A program made the translations under genes and the position numbers. Positions 1 through 7,784 of a stretch of 64,000 nt of DNA are shown piece by piece. Positions within the stretch are counted from its first letter, which is position 1. The number at the start of each line of letters is the position of its first letter. The stretch lies in the NCBI RefSeq assembly GCF_023897065.1, contig NZ_JAMHIV010000032.1:1-64000 (forward strand). Direction: 5' to 3'. Under the pieces are notes generated by a model. The model did no database searches. It saw nothing but the letters and a program-made list of their open reading frames with translations, and was not told the origin of the DNA. The stretch is from Crossiella sp. SN42 (GTDB lineage: Bacteria; Actinomycetota; Actinomycetes; Mycobacteriales; Pseudonocardiaceae).

Positions 1-28
1 CCCGCAGACGGGGCTTTGACGACCCGGC

Positions 29-940
29 CTAGGGCGACCAGCGGGTGCGCAGATCGGCGCAAGAGCGCGCCAGGCAGTCCAGGGCCAGTGGCAGCAGGGG
101 GTTGCTGTTCTGCGGGCGGTGCAGCACCAGCACCCGGCGGAAGGCCTGCCACCCGGCCGGGCGCAGCACCCGGACGCCCCGGTCCGGCACGGCCAGCCTG
201 GGCATCATGGCCACTCCCAGCCCGCGCGCGACCAGCTCGGCGACCACGCCGTAGTCGTTGCTGCGGAAGATGATCGCCGGGTCGAACCCGGCCGCGGTGG
301 CCATCCGGCCCAGGGACCGCGCGCCCGCGGTGTCCGCCCTCGTGCAGATCCAGCGGTCCCCGGCCAGCTCGGCCAGGTCCACCTCCTGGCCGCCGGCCAA
401 CCGGTGCGTCTCCGGGACGGCGATGGTCAGCGGCTCGGCCAGCAGCTCGGTGCCGCGCAGCTCCACCGGCCACACCCGGGGATCCAGGTCGTAGGCGAAG
501 ACCACCGCCGCGTCCAGGGTGCCCTCCAGCACGCCGCCGAGCACCTCGTCCGGCTCGCCCTCGTCCAGGTGCACCTCGGCGTTGGGGCGCGCGGCCACGA
601 TCGCGGCCAGCGCCACCGGTAACACCTTGGCGTTGGCAGTGGCGAAGCTGGCCAGGCGTAACGTGCCCGCGTCGCCCGCGACCAGGGCTTTCGCTTCCCG
701 TTCCACTGTGGACAGCGCGCCGAGCACCGCGCCGCAGCGCTCAGCCAGCAGCTCGGCCACCGCGGTCGCCCGCACACTCCGCGCGGACCGCTCGAACAGC
801 GGGGCGCCCACCGCGCGTTCCAGCAGCACCATCTGCTGGGAGACCGCGGAGGCCGTGTAACCGAGGTTGCGCGCCGCCTCGGCGAAGGATCCCGTGCGGA
901 CGCACTCCCGCAGGGTCCGCAGATGGATCGGGTTGAGCAT
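29..940 (-). CDS. LysR family transcriptional regulator
   Basis: A 303-residue protein of normal LysR length. The N-terminal winged helix-turn-helix (about residues 1-60) contains GSFAEAARNLGYTASAVSQQ, the typical LysR recognition region. A periplasmic-binding-protein-like effector domain follows from about residue 90. The ATG start at 940 faces an SRPBCC-ArsR operon 118 bp away, so the two may share a promoter region, although the palindromes there fit ArsR better. LysR proteins are DNA-binding activators or repressors with small-molecule co-inducers. The target and ligand here are unknown, because the gene downstream (left of the window) is not visible. Confidence 0.9.
   Translation of the reverse strand: MLNPIHLRTLRECVRTGSFAEAARNLGYTASAVSQQMVLLERAVGAPLFERSARSVRATAVAELLAERCGAVLGALSTVEREAKALVAGDAGTLRLASFATANAKVLPVALAAIVAARPNAEVHLDEGEPDEVLGGVLEGTLDAAVVFAYDLDPRVWPVELRGTELLAEPLTIAVPETHRLAGGQEVDLAELAGDRWICTRADTAGARSLGRMATAAGFDPAIIFRSNDYGVVAELVARGLGVAMMPRLAVPDRGVRVLRPAGWQAFRRVLVLHRPQNSNPLLPLALDCLARSCADLRTRWSP
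702..713. repeat. Dispersed palindrome TCCACWGTGGAC, copy 1
   Basis: Perfect copy TCCACTGTGGAC inside the LysR gene, where the coding strand reads it as part of Ser-Thr-Val-Glu. See the finding on the dispersed motif. Confidence 0.6.
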
Positions 941-992
941 TGCGCGACTCTACGGAGATCGGACAGGCCACCGCACCCCCTACGTGGTATCT

Positions 993-1008
993 GCAACCCA
1001 AGAGTTGC
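993..1008. promoter_or_regulatory. Putative ArsR operator, distal copy
   Basis: GCAACCCAAGAGTTGC, an imperfect palindrome with GCAAC/GTTGC arms. It lies 51 bp upstream of the SRPBCC start and differs by one base from the reverse complement of the second copy at 1026-1041. The centres are 33 bp apart, close to three helical turns. That it is bound by the ArsR protein encoded in the operon is inference. Confidence 0.7.
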
Positions 1009-1025
1009 GCCCCGAACGGTCATGT

Positions 1026-1041
1026 GCAACTCTGGGGTTGC
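1026..1041. promoter_or_regulatory. Putative ArsR operator, proximal copy
   Basis: GCAACTCTGGGGTTGC. Its reverse complement GCAACCCCAGAGTTGC matches the copy at 993-1008 at 15 of 16 positions. It ends just before the GAGGAGGA ribosome binding site (1047-1053) of the SRPBCC gene, a position suited to repression. Confidence 0.7.
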
Positions 1042-1058
1042 GCCTAGAGGAGGACAAC

Positions 1059-1496
1059 ATGGACCGCATCGAACGTCAGATCCACATCGCCGCCCCGCCC
1101 GAGCGGGTGTGGTCGGTGCTCACCGAGGCCGAGCACATCGCCCAGTGGTTCGGCCAGACCGCGCAGGTCGACCTGCGCCCCGGCGGCGCGGCCAGCTTCG
1201 GCTGGACCGAGCACGGCACCAGCCAGGCCACCATCGTCGCGGTGGACCCGCCGCGCTTCTTCTCCTACCGCTGGAACCTGGTCGACCACGGACCGGCCGA
1301 GGAGGGCAAGACCTCACTGGTCGAGTTCACCCTGGCCGAGGAGAACGGGGGAACCAGCCTGACCGTGGTGGAAACCGGGTTCGAGTCCCTGGCGGTGTCC
1401 CCGGACCGGCAGCGCAAGCAGTACCAGGACAACGTGGGCGGCTGGCAGGCGGAGCTGGACGAGCTGGTCGCCTACGCGGAGAAACTCGCAGGATGA
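1059..1496 (+). CDS. SRPBCC (AHSA1-type) domain protein
   Basis: A 145-residue START/Bet v1-like protein of the AHSA1 group. It opens with RQIHIAAPPERVWSVLTEAE and has WFGQTA and SLTVVETGFESL segments usual in this family. These proteins form a hydrophobic cavity, and most are uncharacterised. The ATG at 1059 was chosen because a strong GAGGAGGA site precedes it by about six bases; the frame is open further upstream but across the operators. Its stop overlaps the ArsR start by ATGA, so the two genes are co-translated. SRPBCC-ArsR pairs are very common in actinomycetes, and the SRPBCC partner is thought to be regulated with, or to sense for, the repressor. Confidence 0.85.
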   Translation: MDRIERQIHIAAPPERVWSVLTEAEHIAQWFGQTAQVDLRPGGAASFGWTEHGTSQATIVAVDPPRFFSYRWNLVDHGPAEEGKTSLVEFTLAEENGGTSLTVVETGFESLAVSPDRQRKQYQDNVGGWQAELDELVAYAEKLAG

Positions 1497-1810
1497 CCGA
1501 CCAGGTCGACGAGGTGATCGTGGCGCTCTCGGACCCGCTGCGGCGCCAGCTCCTGGAGCGGCTGTCCCGGCTCGGCTCGGCCAGCGCGACCACCCTGGCC
1601 GAGCACCTCCCGGTGACCAGGCAGGCGGTGGTCAAGCACCTGGTGGTGCTGGACCGGGCCGGGCTGGTCACCGGCGGGCGGCAGGGCCGGGAGGTGCGCT
1701 ACGCGGTCCGCCCGGAGGCGCTGCTGGTCACCGCGGAGTGGCTGCGCCGGGTGGCCGCGGACTGGGACAGCCGCCTGTCCGCGATCAAGCGCCTGGCCGA
1801 AGGTGGTTAG
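1493..1810 (+). CDS. ArsR/SmtB family winged-helix repressor
   Basis: A 105-residue ArsR-type regulator. The winged helix is clear: DPLRRQLLERLSRLGSAS, then TLAEHLPVTRQAVVKHL as helix-turn-helix, then a wing region GRQGREVRYAV. No metal-binding Cys cluster is visible, so it is not an arsenic/metal sensor of the classical kind. It belongs to the group that accompanies SRPBCC/AHSA1 genes. It overlaps the upstream gene by four bases, and its stop overlaps the convergent arsC-like gene stop. Autoregulation through the two GCAAC palindromes at 993-1041 is likely. Confidence 0.88.
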   Translation: MTDQVDEVIVALSDPLRRQLLERLSRLGSASATTLAEHLPVTRQAVVKHLVVLDRAGLVTGGRQGREVRYAVRPEALLVTAEWLRRVAADWDSRLSAIKRLAEGG

Positions 1811-2154
1811 AGGATCTCCTCGACGTTCTGGATCGGCCGCGCCAGCCGGGTGCCCTTGCCGGTGACCACGAACGGCCGCTCGATCAGGATCGGGTGCTCG
1901 GCCATCGCGTCCAGCAGCGCCTCGTCATCGGCCCCGGCCAGGCCGAGCTCGGTGAACAGCTTCTCCTTGCGCCGCACCGCCTGCGCGGGGGTCAGGCCCG
2001 CGTCCGCGATGAGCTTGGCCAGCTCCTCGCGGGTCGGCGGGGTCTTGAGGTAGTCGACCACGGTCGGCTCCTCGCCGGACTCCCGCAGCAGCGCGAGGGT
2101 GTTGCGGGAGGTGCTGCACCGCGGGTTGTGGTAGATCGTCGCCATGGTGGTCAT
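1807..2154 (-). CDS. arsC: ArsC/Spx family arsenate reductase-like protein
   Basis: A 115-residue protein with the thioredoxin-like ArsC fold. IYHNPRCSTSRNTLALL near the N-terminus carries the catalytic Cys and following Arg, and RPFVVT and RPIQNV occur later, as in glutaredoxin-linked arsenate reductases. An alternative ATG (MATIYH) lies nine bases downstream. It starts 6 bp after the stop of the dehydrogenase gene, so it appears to be the last gene of that operon rather than part of an ars operon. Some members reduce arsenate; others act in thiol biology or as Spx-like regulators, so the substrate is not certain. Confidence 0.8.
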   Translation of the reverse strand: MTTMATIYHNPRCSTSRNTLALLRESGEEPTVVDYLKTPPTREELAKLIADAGLTPAQAVRRKEKLFTELGLAGADDEALLDAMAEHPILIERPFVVTGKGTRLARPIQNVEEIL

Positions 2155-2159
2155 TCTGC

Positions 2160-3302
2160 CTACCGGGAGCGGGGCAGGCGGCCGCGCAACGCCATCGCGG
2201 TGCGCACCCGGTCCTGGGCCATCCGCATCGCCGCGGTCCTGGGCAGCACGCCGGTGCGCCGGGACTCGGTGAGCACCAGCTCGGTGTTGGCCCGCATCTT
2301 CGCCGCCACTGTGGCCATGATCGCGGCCGGATCGGGCCGGAACGGGGAGTAGCGGGCGTCCATGGCGAAGGCGGCCGCGACCACCCCGCCGGCGTTGGCG
2401 ATGAAGTCCGGCACCACGGTGACCCCGCGTTCGGCCAGCGCGGACTCCGCGGCCGGGCTGGTGGGCAGGTTCGCGCCCTCCACCACCAGGTTCGCCCTGA
2501 TCCGGGCCGCGGTCGGCTCGTCGATGACGTCCTGCACCGCGGCCGGGATGAGCACATCGCAGTCCACCAGCAGCTCCGCCCCGGCCGGAACCCGTTGCGC
2601 CGGAGCCAGTTTCACGCAGGCGTCGCCGTGCTCGGCGCGCAGCGCCAGCCAGTGCGGCACGTCCAGGCCGTCCGGATCGTGCACCGCGCCCTCGCTGGTG
2701 GACAGCGCGATGACCACCGCGCCCAGCTCGTGCAGACGGCGGGCCGCGGCCAGGCCGACCGCGCCAAACCCTTGCAGCGACACCCGTGCGCCCGCGGTCG
2801 GGCGGCCCAGCAACGCCAGCGCCGCGTCCACCGACTCGGCCACCCCGTGCCCGGTGACGCCGATCTTGTCGTAGGCCACCCCGCCCAGCTCCTCCGGCAC
2901 GCCCACCGCGGCGCCCCGGTCGCCCAGCTCGTCCTGGATGATCGCCGCGTCCGCCTCGGTCATGCCCATGTCCAGCCCGGCCACGTAGCTGGACGGGATC
3001 TGGTCGGCCAGACGGCGGACGAAGGCGCGCAGCACCGCCTCCTTGTCCGGACTGGCCGGGTCCCACCGGATGCCGGCCTTGGCGCCGCCGTGGAAGAGGT
3101 CCACCGCGGCCCACTTCCAGGTCATCACCCTGGCCAGCCGGGCGATCTGGGCCACCGTGACCCCAGGAGCCATCCGGGTGCCGCCCTTGCCGGAACCGCG
3201 CGCGGTGTTGTCGATGACCAGCACGCCGCGCATCCCGGTGCGCGAGTCGGAGACGCTGACCACCTTCTCCGGGCCCCACTCGTCGAACTCGTGCAGGTCC
3301 AC
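2160..3302 (-). CDS. Glu/Leu/Phe/Val dehydrogenase family protein
   Basis: A 380-residue NAD(P)-dependent amino-acid dehydrogenase (oxidative deamination to a 2-oxo acid). SGKGGTRMAP and the catalytic-lysine region FHGGAKAGI are visible in the N-terminal half, with a Rossmann segment LQGFGAVGLAAARRL in the second half. The length fits leucine/valine/phenylalanine dehydrogenases or short glutamate dehydrogenases, and the substrate cannot be read from sequence alone. GTG start at 3302 with GAGAGGAAC upstream. It lies 11 bp after the FAD oxidase gene and 5 bp before arsC, consistent with one operon for amine or amino-acid breakdown. Confidence 0.88.
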   Translation of the reverse strand: MDLHEFDEWGPEKVVSVSDSRTGMRGVLVIDNTARGSGKGGTRMAPGVTVAQIARLARVMTWKWAAVDLFHGGAKAGIRWDPASPDKEAVLRAFVRRLADQIPSSYVAGLDMGMTEADAAIIQDELGDRGAAVGVPEELGGVAYDKIGVTGHGVAESVDAALALLGRPTAGARVSLQGFGAVGLAAARRLHELGAVVIALSTSEGAVHDPDGLDVPHWLALRAEHGDACVKLAPAQRVPAGAELLVDCDVLIPAAVQDVIDEPTAARIRANLVVEGANLPTSPAAESALAERGVTVVPDFIANAGGVVAAAFAMDARYSPFRPDPAAIMATVAAKMRANTELVLTESRRTGVLPRTAAMRMAQDRVRTAMALRGRLPRSR

Positions 3303-3313
3303 CGAGGTTCCTC

Positions 3314-4474
3314 TCAGACGCAGTTGTGTTCCGGCCGGACCCCGGCCCCGGCGAACCGGCGAACGTCCAGCGCGGCGACGTCCACCACCGGCTCCCGGCC
3401 CAGCACCAGGTCCCGCAGCACCTCGCCGATCGCCGGTCCCTGCAGGAAACCGTGGCCGGAGAAGCCGGTGGCGTAGAGGAACCGGCGCACCCCGGCCGCC
3501 TCGCCGACCACCGCGTTGTGGTCCGGGGTGACCTCGTAGAGCCCGGCCCAGCCGTGCGCGATGCCCACCTCGGTCAGCGCGGGCGCCCGCCTGGCCACCG
3601 CGGCGCTGAGCCTGGGCAGCCAGGAGTCGGTGCGGGACAAGTGGAAACCGAACTCCTCGTCCGGGTCCGACATGCCCACCAGCAGCCCCGCACCCTCGCC
3701 GTGGAAGTAGAAGCTGGTGCCGAAGTCGATGGTCATCGGCAGCTCCGGCGGCAGGTCCGGCACCGGCTCGGTGACCAGGATCTGCCTGCGCAGCGGCCGC
3801 ACCGGCAGCGCCACCCCGGCCATCGCGCCCACCTCGGCCGACCAGGCCCCGGCCGCGCAGATCACCGTCGCGGTGCGCACGGCCCCCTCGCCCGTGCGCA
3901 CCGCGCGGATCTCCCCGTCCTCGGTGTCGATGCCGGTGACCGCGCAGTGCCGCCGGATAAGCGCCCCGTGCCGCCGCGCGGCCCGCGCGTAGCCCTGCAC
4001 CACCGCCTCCGGGGTGCAGTGTCCGTCGGTGGGGGAGTAGGCGGCGGCGAGCAGCCCGTCGGTGTCGATCAGCGGACAGAGTCGTTTCGCCTCAGCGGGT
4101 TCGAGCATCCTGCTGGGCACGCCAAGTCCATTTTGGACGGTGACGCTGGCCTCGAAGGCGGCCACGTCCTCGGCGTTGTCCAGCAGGAACAGGTAGCCGT
4201 GCTGGGCCAGGTCGATCTCCCCGCCTGGCCGCTGCGCGAAGTTCTCGAACGCGGCCAGGCTGCGCTTGCCCAGCTCGATGTTGACCGGGTCGGAGAACTG
4301 CGCGCGCACCCCGCCCGCTGCCCGGCAGGTGCTGCCCGAACCCAGCTCGTCCCGTTCCAGCAGCAGCACCTCCGCCCCGGCCTCGGCCAGGTGGAAGGCC
4401 GCGCTGACGCCCATCACCCCGCCGCCGATGACCACCACGTCGGTCGCGGCGGGCAGCGGGGCGCGGCCGGTCAC
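3314..4474 (-). CDS. FAD-dependent amine/amino-acid oxidoreductase (DAO family)
   Basis: 386 residues. The dinucleotide-binding motif VVIGGGVMGVSAAFHLAEAG is at the N-terminus, and GGVRAQFSDPVN resembles the flavin region of sarcosine oxidase beta-type and dimethylglycine oxidase proteins. The C-terminus has YATGFSGHGFLQGPAIGE, the usual final FAD contact. It should oxidise a secondary or primary amine or amino acid to an imine, giving an aldehyde or keto acid. The GTG start at 4474 overlaps the upstream aldehyde dehydrogenase stop as GTGA, indicating translational coupling; the aldehyde dehydrogenase could take the product. Substrate unknown. Confidence 0.87.
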   Translation of the reverse strand: MTGRAPLPAATDVVVIGGGVMGVSAAFHLAEAGAEVLLLERDELGSGSTCRAAGGVRAQFSDPVNIELGKRSLAAFENFAQRPGGEIDLAQHGYLFLLDNAEDVAAFEASVTVQNGLGVPSRMLEPAEAKRLCPLIDTDGLLAAAYSPTDGHCTPEAVVQGYARAARRHGALIRRHCAVTGIDTEDGEIRAVRTGEGAVRTATVICAAGAWSAEVGAMAGVALPVRPLRRQILVTEPVPDLPPELPMTIDFGTSFYFHGEGAGLLVGMSDPDEEFGFHLSRTDSWLPRLSAAVARRAPALTEVGIAHGWAGLYEVTPDHNAVVGEAAGVRRFLYATGFSGHGFLQGPAIGEVLRDLVLGREPVVDVAALDVRRFAGAGVRPEHNCV

Positions 4475-6045
4475 CGCCCGGCCCAGTGCTCGGGCAGCCG
4501 GTAGCCCAGCTCCGGCTGCACGGTGGTGACGTCCATCTGCGCCTTCTGCAACCTGCCGGAGAAGTCCCAGTTCATCGACTGCCAGCGGGTGAACTGGTCC
4601 AGCACCCAGATGCCGGACTGCCGGGAACCGTTGCCGGAGCGGCCATTCCCGCCAAACGGCAGGTGCGCCTCCGCGCCGGAGGTGGAGTTGTTCACGCTGA
4701 CCATGCCCGCGCCGATGCCCTGCCGGAACCGGAACGCCTTGGCCGGATCGGTGGTGTAGATCGAGCAGGACAGCCCGTAGCCGGGCGCGTTGGCCAGTTC
4801 GACCGCCTCGGCGAACTCGCGGTAGCCGGTGATGCCGACGATCGGCCCGAAGGTCTCCTCCAGGAAGATCCGGTCGGTCGGCCGCACCCCGTCCACGACC
4901 ACCGGGTGGTAGTACAGGCCGGTCCCGGCGTTGCCGTGGAAGCCTTCCCGCGGGTTGTCCGCGCTGATCCGGCCGATCCCGGTGGAGCCGAGCACGGTGT
5001 GGTGCGGCTGGATCCAGTCCAATGTGGACTCATAGGAGTCGGCGAACTTCTGATCCAGCAAGGGTCCGTAGAGGACAGGGCCGTCCGGTTCGCCGACCAC
5101 CGCGGCGCGCACCGCGGCGTCGAAGCGGCGGGTGAACTCCGCGCGCACGTCCTCGTGCACGATCACCGTGCCCAGCGAGGTGCAGCGCTGCCCCGCCGAG
5201 CCGAAGCCGGAGAACAGCGCGCCCTCCACGGCCAGGTCCAGGTCGGCGTCCTCGGTGACCACCATCGGGTTCTTGCCGCCCAGCTCCAGGCAGGGCGACT
5301 GGAGGTGCCGCCCGCACAGCTCGCCGATCCGCTCCCCGACCGCGCTGGAGCCGGTGAAGCCGACCTTGTCCACCAGCCGCCGCGCCAGCGCTGTGCTCAG
5401 ACCGTCGAAAGTGGACGGTCCGTCGGCCAGTACCAGGCCGAGCACCCCCGCGGGCACCCCGGCCCGCCAGGCCAGCTCGGCGAAGGCGGCCGCGCTGGCC
5501 GCGGCGTACTCGGCGGGCTTCCACACCACCGCGTTGCCGCACAGCAGCGCGGGCACCAGGTACCAGGAGGGCACCGCGACCGGGAAGTTGCCCGCGGTGA
5601 TCACCACGGCCACCCCGACCGGCGCCCGGAAGGTGAACAGCTGCTTGTCCGGCATCTCGCTGGGCACGGTCTGCCCATAGAGCCTGCGGCCCTCGCCGAG
5701 GAAGAAGTCGCAGGTGTCCACGATCTCCTGCACCTCGCCGAGCGCCTCGGCGTAGGGCTTGCCGATCTCCCTGGTGACCAGCCTGGCCAGGGTCTCCTGG
5801 TTGGCCTCCACCAGCCTGCCCAGGTTGGCGATCACCCGGCCGCGCACCGGCGCGGGCACCGCGGCCCACTCGGTCTGCGCGGCCCTGGCCACCTCGGCGG
5901 CGTGCACCAGGTCCGCCGCGCCGCCGAGTTGGACCGTGGCGACCACGTCGGCCGGCTCGGCGGGGTTGCGGGAGAGGTAGTCCGTGCCGCGCACGGCCTT
6001 GCCGTCGATCACCGAGGTCAACGTCGTCGTGTCCACACAGCTCAC
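4471..6045 (-). CDS. Aldehyde dehydrogenase family protein
   Basis: About 524 residues. Family hallmarks are present: the cofactor region GFTGSSAVGERI, the catalytic Glu region CLELGGKNPMVV, and the catalytic Cys in FGSAGQRCTSLG, with EETFGPIVG and PFGGNGRSGNG towards the end. The AGQRCT pattern recalls semialdehyde dehydrogenases of lysine/amine catabolism, but that is only suggestive. Starts are uncertain: GTG at 6045 or 6036 are likeliest, though the frame is open to 6087. It is the first gene of a four-gene minus-strand operon and is divergent from the cyclodeaminase-like gene at 6174, so a catabolic role for an amino acid is likely. Confidence 0.87.
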   Translation of the reverse strand: MSCVDTTTLTSVIDGKAVRGTDYLSRNPAEPADVVATVQLGGAADLVHAAEVARAAQTEWAAVPAPVRGRVIANLGRLVEANQETLARLVTREIGKPYAEALGEVQEIVDTCDFFLGEGRRLYGQTVPSEMPDKQLFTFRAPVGVAVVITAGNFPVAVPSWYLVPALLCGNAVVWKPAEYAAASAAAFAELAWRAGVPAGVLGLVLADGPSTFDGLSTALARRLVDKVGFTGSSAVGERIGELCGRHLQSPCLELGGKNPMVVTEDADLDLAVEGALFSGFGSAGQRCTSLGTVIVHEDVRAEFTRRFDAAVRAAVVGEPDGPVLYGPLLDQKFADSYESTLDWIQPHHTVLGSTGIGRISADNPREGFHGNAGTGLYYHPVVVDGVRPTDRIFLEETFGPIVGITGYREFAEAVELANAPGYGLSCSIYTTDPAKAFRFRQGIGAGMVSVNNSTSGAEAHLPFGGNGRSGNGSRQSGIWVLDQFTRWQSMNWDFSGRLQKAQMDVTTVQPELGYRLPEHWAGR

Positions 6046-6173
6046 CGTAGGGCGCGCGCCGGATCGGACAAGCCACCCAACGCGCACACTTGCTCGCGCT
6101 CAGCGTCACGGAGAGTTGGCCTCGGTCGCGCGACCCCGTGGCCGACGGACGGGGGTGTGGCCAGACTGGAGTC

Positions 6174-7147
6174 ATGACGGCGAGTGCGGGTCCCGTGGTG
6201 CTGTCCGAGGCCGAGGTGTCGGCCCTGCTGGAGCTGGACGGGGTGATCGACAGCCAGCGGCAGGCGTTCACCGCGCTGGGCGAGGGCAGCGGCCTGGTGG
6301 CGGAGAAGGCGGTGCTGAACAGCCCGGACGGCGCCACCGTGCTCAGCTACCTGGGCCGGGTCTCCACCGCGCACGGCGTGGTCAACAAGGTGGTCAGCGT
6401 GCAGCCGGACAACCCGGCCCGCGGCCTGCCCGCGATCACCGCGACCCTGGTGGTGCTGCACCCGCTCACCGGCGAGGTGCTGGCGGTACTGGCCGGCGGG
6501 GAACTGACCGCGGTGCGCACCGCGGCCGCCTCGGCGGTGGCGGTGGACGCGCTGACCCAGCCCACCGCGGGCGATCTGCCATCCTCGGTTCAGGGGTGCA
6601 GGGGCGCTGGCACGTGCGCGCGCTGGCCAGGGTGCGCAACCTGCGCCGGATCCGGATGTGGAGCCCCAACCGGGAGCGCTGCGCGCACACCGCGGGGCAG
6701 CTGACCGAGGAGCTGGGGGTCGAGGTGGTGCCGGTGCCTGACCCGGTGGCCGCGGTCGGGGACGCCGACCTGGTGATCGCCGGCACGCTCAGCCACACCC
6801 CGGTGGTGCCCACCGCGGAGGTCGCCGCCGGCGCGACCGTGGTCAGCGTCGGCTCCTTCGCCCCGGACCGGCACGAGGTGGACCAGGCGCTGCTGGACCG
6901 GGCGGACCGGGTGGTGGTGGACCACGTGCCCACCGCGACCGGCCACGCCGGGCCGATCATGCGGGCGGTCGCCGAGGGGGTACTCACCGAAGGGGACCTG
7001 ACCTCGCTGGGCGAGGTGCTCTGCGGCACCAGGCCGGGCCGCCGCGCGCCCAGTGACCTGGTGGTCTACCACAGCGTCGGCCTCGGTGTGCAGGACGCGG
7101 CCGCGGCCGCCTGGGTGCTGTCCCGCCACCACGCCGCCAAGCGCTGA
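6174..7147 (+). pseudogene. Ornithine cyclodeaminase/mu-crystallin family gene with a frameshift
   Basis: Two overlapping frames together give one complete family member of about 324 residues. Codons from the ATG at 6174 encode the substrate half, ending in VRTAAASAVAVDAL. The frame then breaks in GCGGGCG near 6569-6571 and resumes one frame over with AILGSGVQGRWHVRALA, the NAD-binding glycine motif, continuing to the normal C-terminus at 7147. Adding one G to the GGG run restores reading. It is therefore either a fresh pseudogene or a base-call error at a homopolymer. Relatives are ornithine cyclodeaminases, ketimine reductases or alanine dehydrogenases, which fits the divergent amine-catabolism operon. 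Confidence 0.8.
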
Positions 7148-7167
7148 GCTACCCCAGAAAAAGCGAA

Positions 7168-7196
7168 AACCGGGCTGTCATGAAGACAGCCCGGTT
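7168..7196. terminator. Bidirectional terminator hairpin
   Basis: Perfect 12-bp stem AACCGGGCTGTC/GACAGCCCGGTT with a 5-base loop, between the convergent cyclodeaminase and cold-shock genes. An A-rich run at 7158-7169 becomes a U-tract on the minus strand, favouring termination of the cold-shock transcript. A separate perfect palindrome GCCTGAATATTCAGGC follows at 7197-7212. Confidence 0.85.
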
Positions 7197-7220
7197 GCCT
7201 GAATATTCAGGCCGTCGCCA

Positions 7221-7424
7221 TCAGTGGCCGGTGACGTTTTCGGCCTGCGGGCCCTTGGGGCCCTGGGTCACGTCGAAGGTGACCTTCTGGCCCTCCTGGA
7301 GCTCCTTGAAGCCCGTGCCGTTGATCGCGGAGAAGTGCACGAAGACGTCAGGGCCGCCCTCGTCCTGCGCGATGAAACCAAAGCCCTTTTCCCCGTTGAA
7401 CCACTTCACACTGCCAGTTGCCAC
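7221..7424 (-). CDS. cspA: Cold-shock protein (CspA family)
   Basis: A 67-residue single-domain cold-shock protein that binds single-stranded RNA and DNA as an RNA chaperone. Both RNA-binding motifs are seen: [15 protein letters not shown] (RNP1) and DVFVHFSAI (RNP2). The GTG start at 7424 was chosen because a GGAGGA ribosome binding site precedes it by a few bases and this gives the normal family length. A longer frame from 7439 would begin before the ribosome binding site. The upstream 345 bp lacks another gene and probably holds a long leader, as is usual for csp mRNAs. Confidence 0.95.
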   Translation of the reverse strand: MATGSVKWFNGEKGFGFIAQDEGGPDVFVHFSAINGTGFKELQEGQKVTFDVTQGPKGPQAENVTGH

Positions 7425-7439
7425 AAATCCTCCGACCAC

Positions 7440-7784
7440 AAAAAATCAGTTAACGCGACGAACCCTACCCCGTCCGGCGAATTTCGGGAATTCCCACCCC
7501 CAGATCGGGTGGTGCGACCCCCTCCGGAGCCGGTCCCGCCCGGCCGATCGTCCGCGCACGTCACCCGCACCTCACCCGGGCGCGCGCGCCCGCGCACCGG
7601 CGGCCCGGCCATTCGCCGGGGCTCGACGTTGTGCCTGGTCACAGCAGGTGCGAAGGATGTTTCAGCGGCCAGTTTCCGCGAGCGCTGCTGGCGCTCACCC
7701 CGAGGTTTTGCCGGGGTCGGCCACCTTCCCCGGGCCCTGTCCGGCCAGCCAAGCTCGGCGGCACTGTGACCTGGGACACGAAGG
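7440..7784. other. Intergenic region between divergent csp and permease genes
   Basis: No convincing gene. The first 40 bases next to csp are AT-richer (AAAAAATCAGTTAAC) and probably belong to its leader or promoter. The remainder is GC-rich without a clear hairpin or repeat that I could identify. Confidence 0.5.

Noticed and set aside
1493-2154. An arsenic-resistance operon of ArsR and ArsC
   Set aside because: The two genes are convergent, ArsR pairs with SRPBCC and lacks metal-site cysteines, and ArsC ends an amine-catabolism operon.
6540-6600. Programmed frameshifting in the cyclodeaminase gene
   Set aside because: No slippery heptamer, downstream pseudoknot or internal stop was evident; a single-base loss in GGG is simpler.
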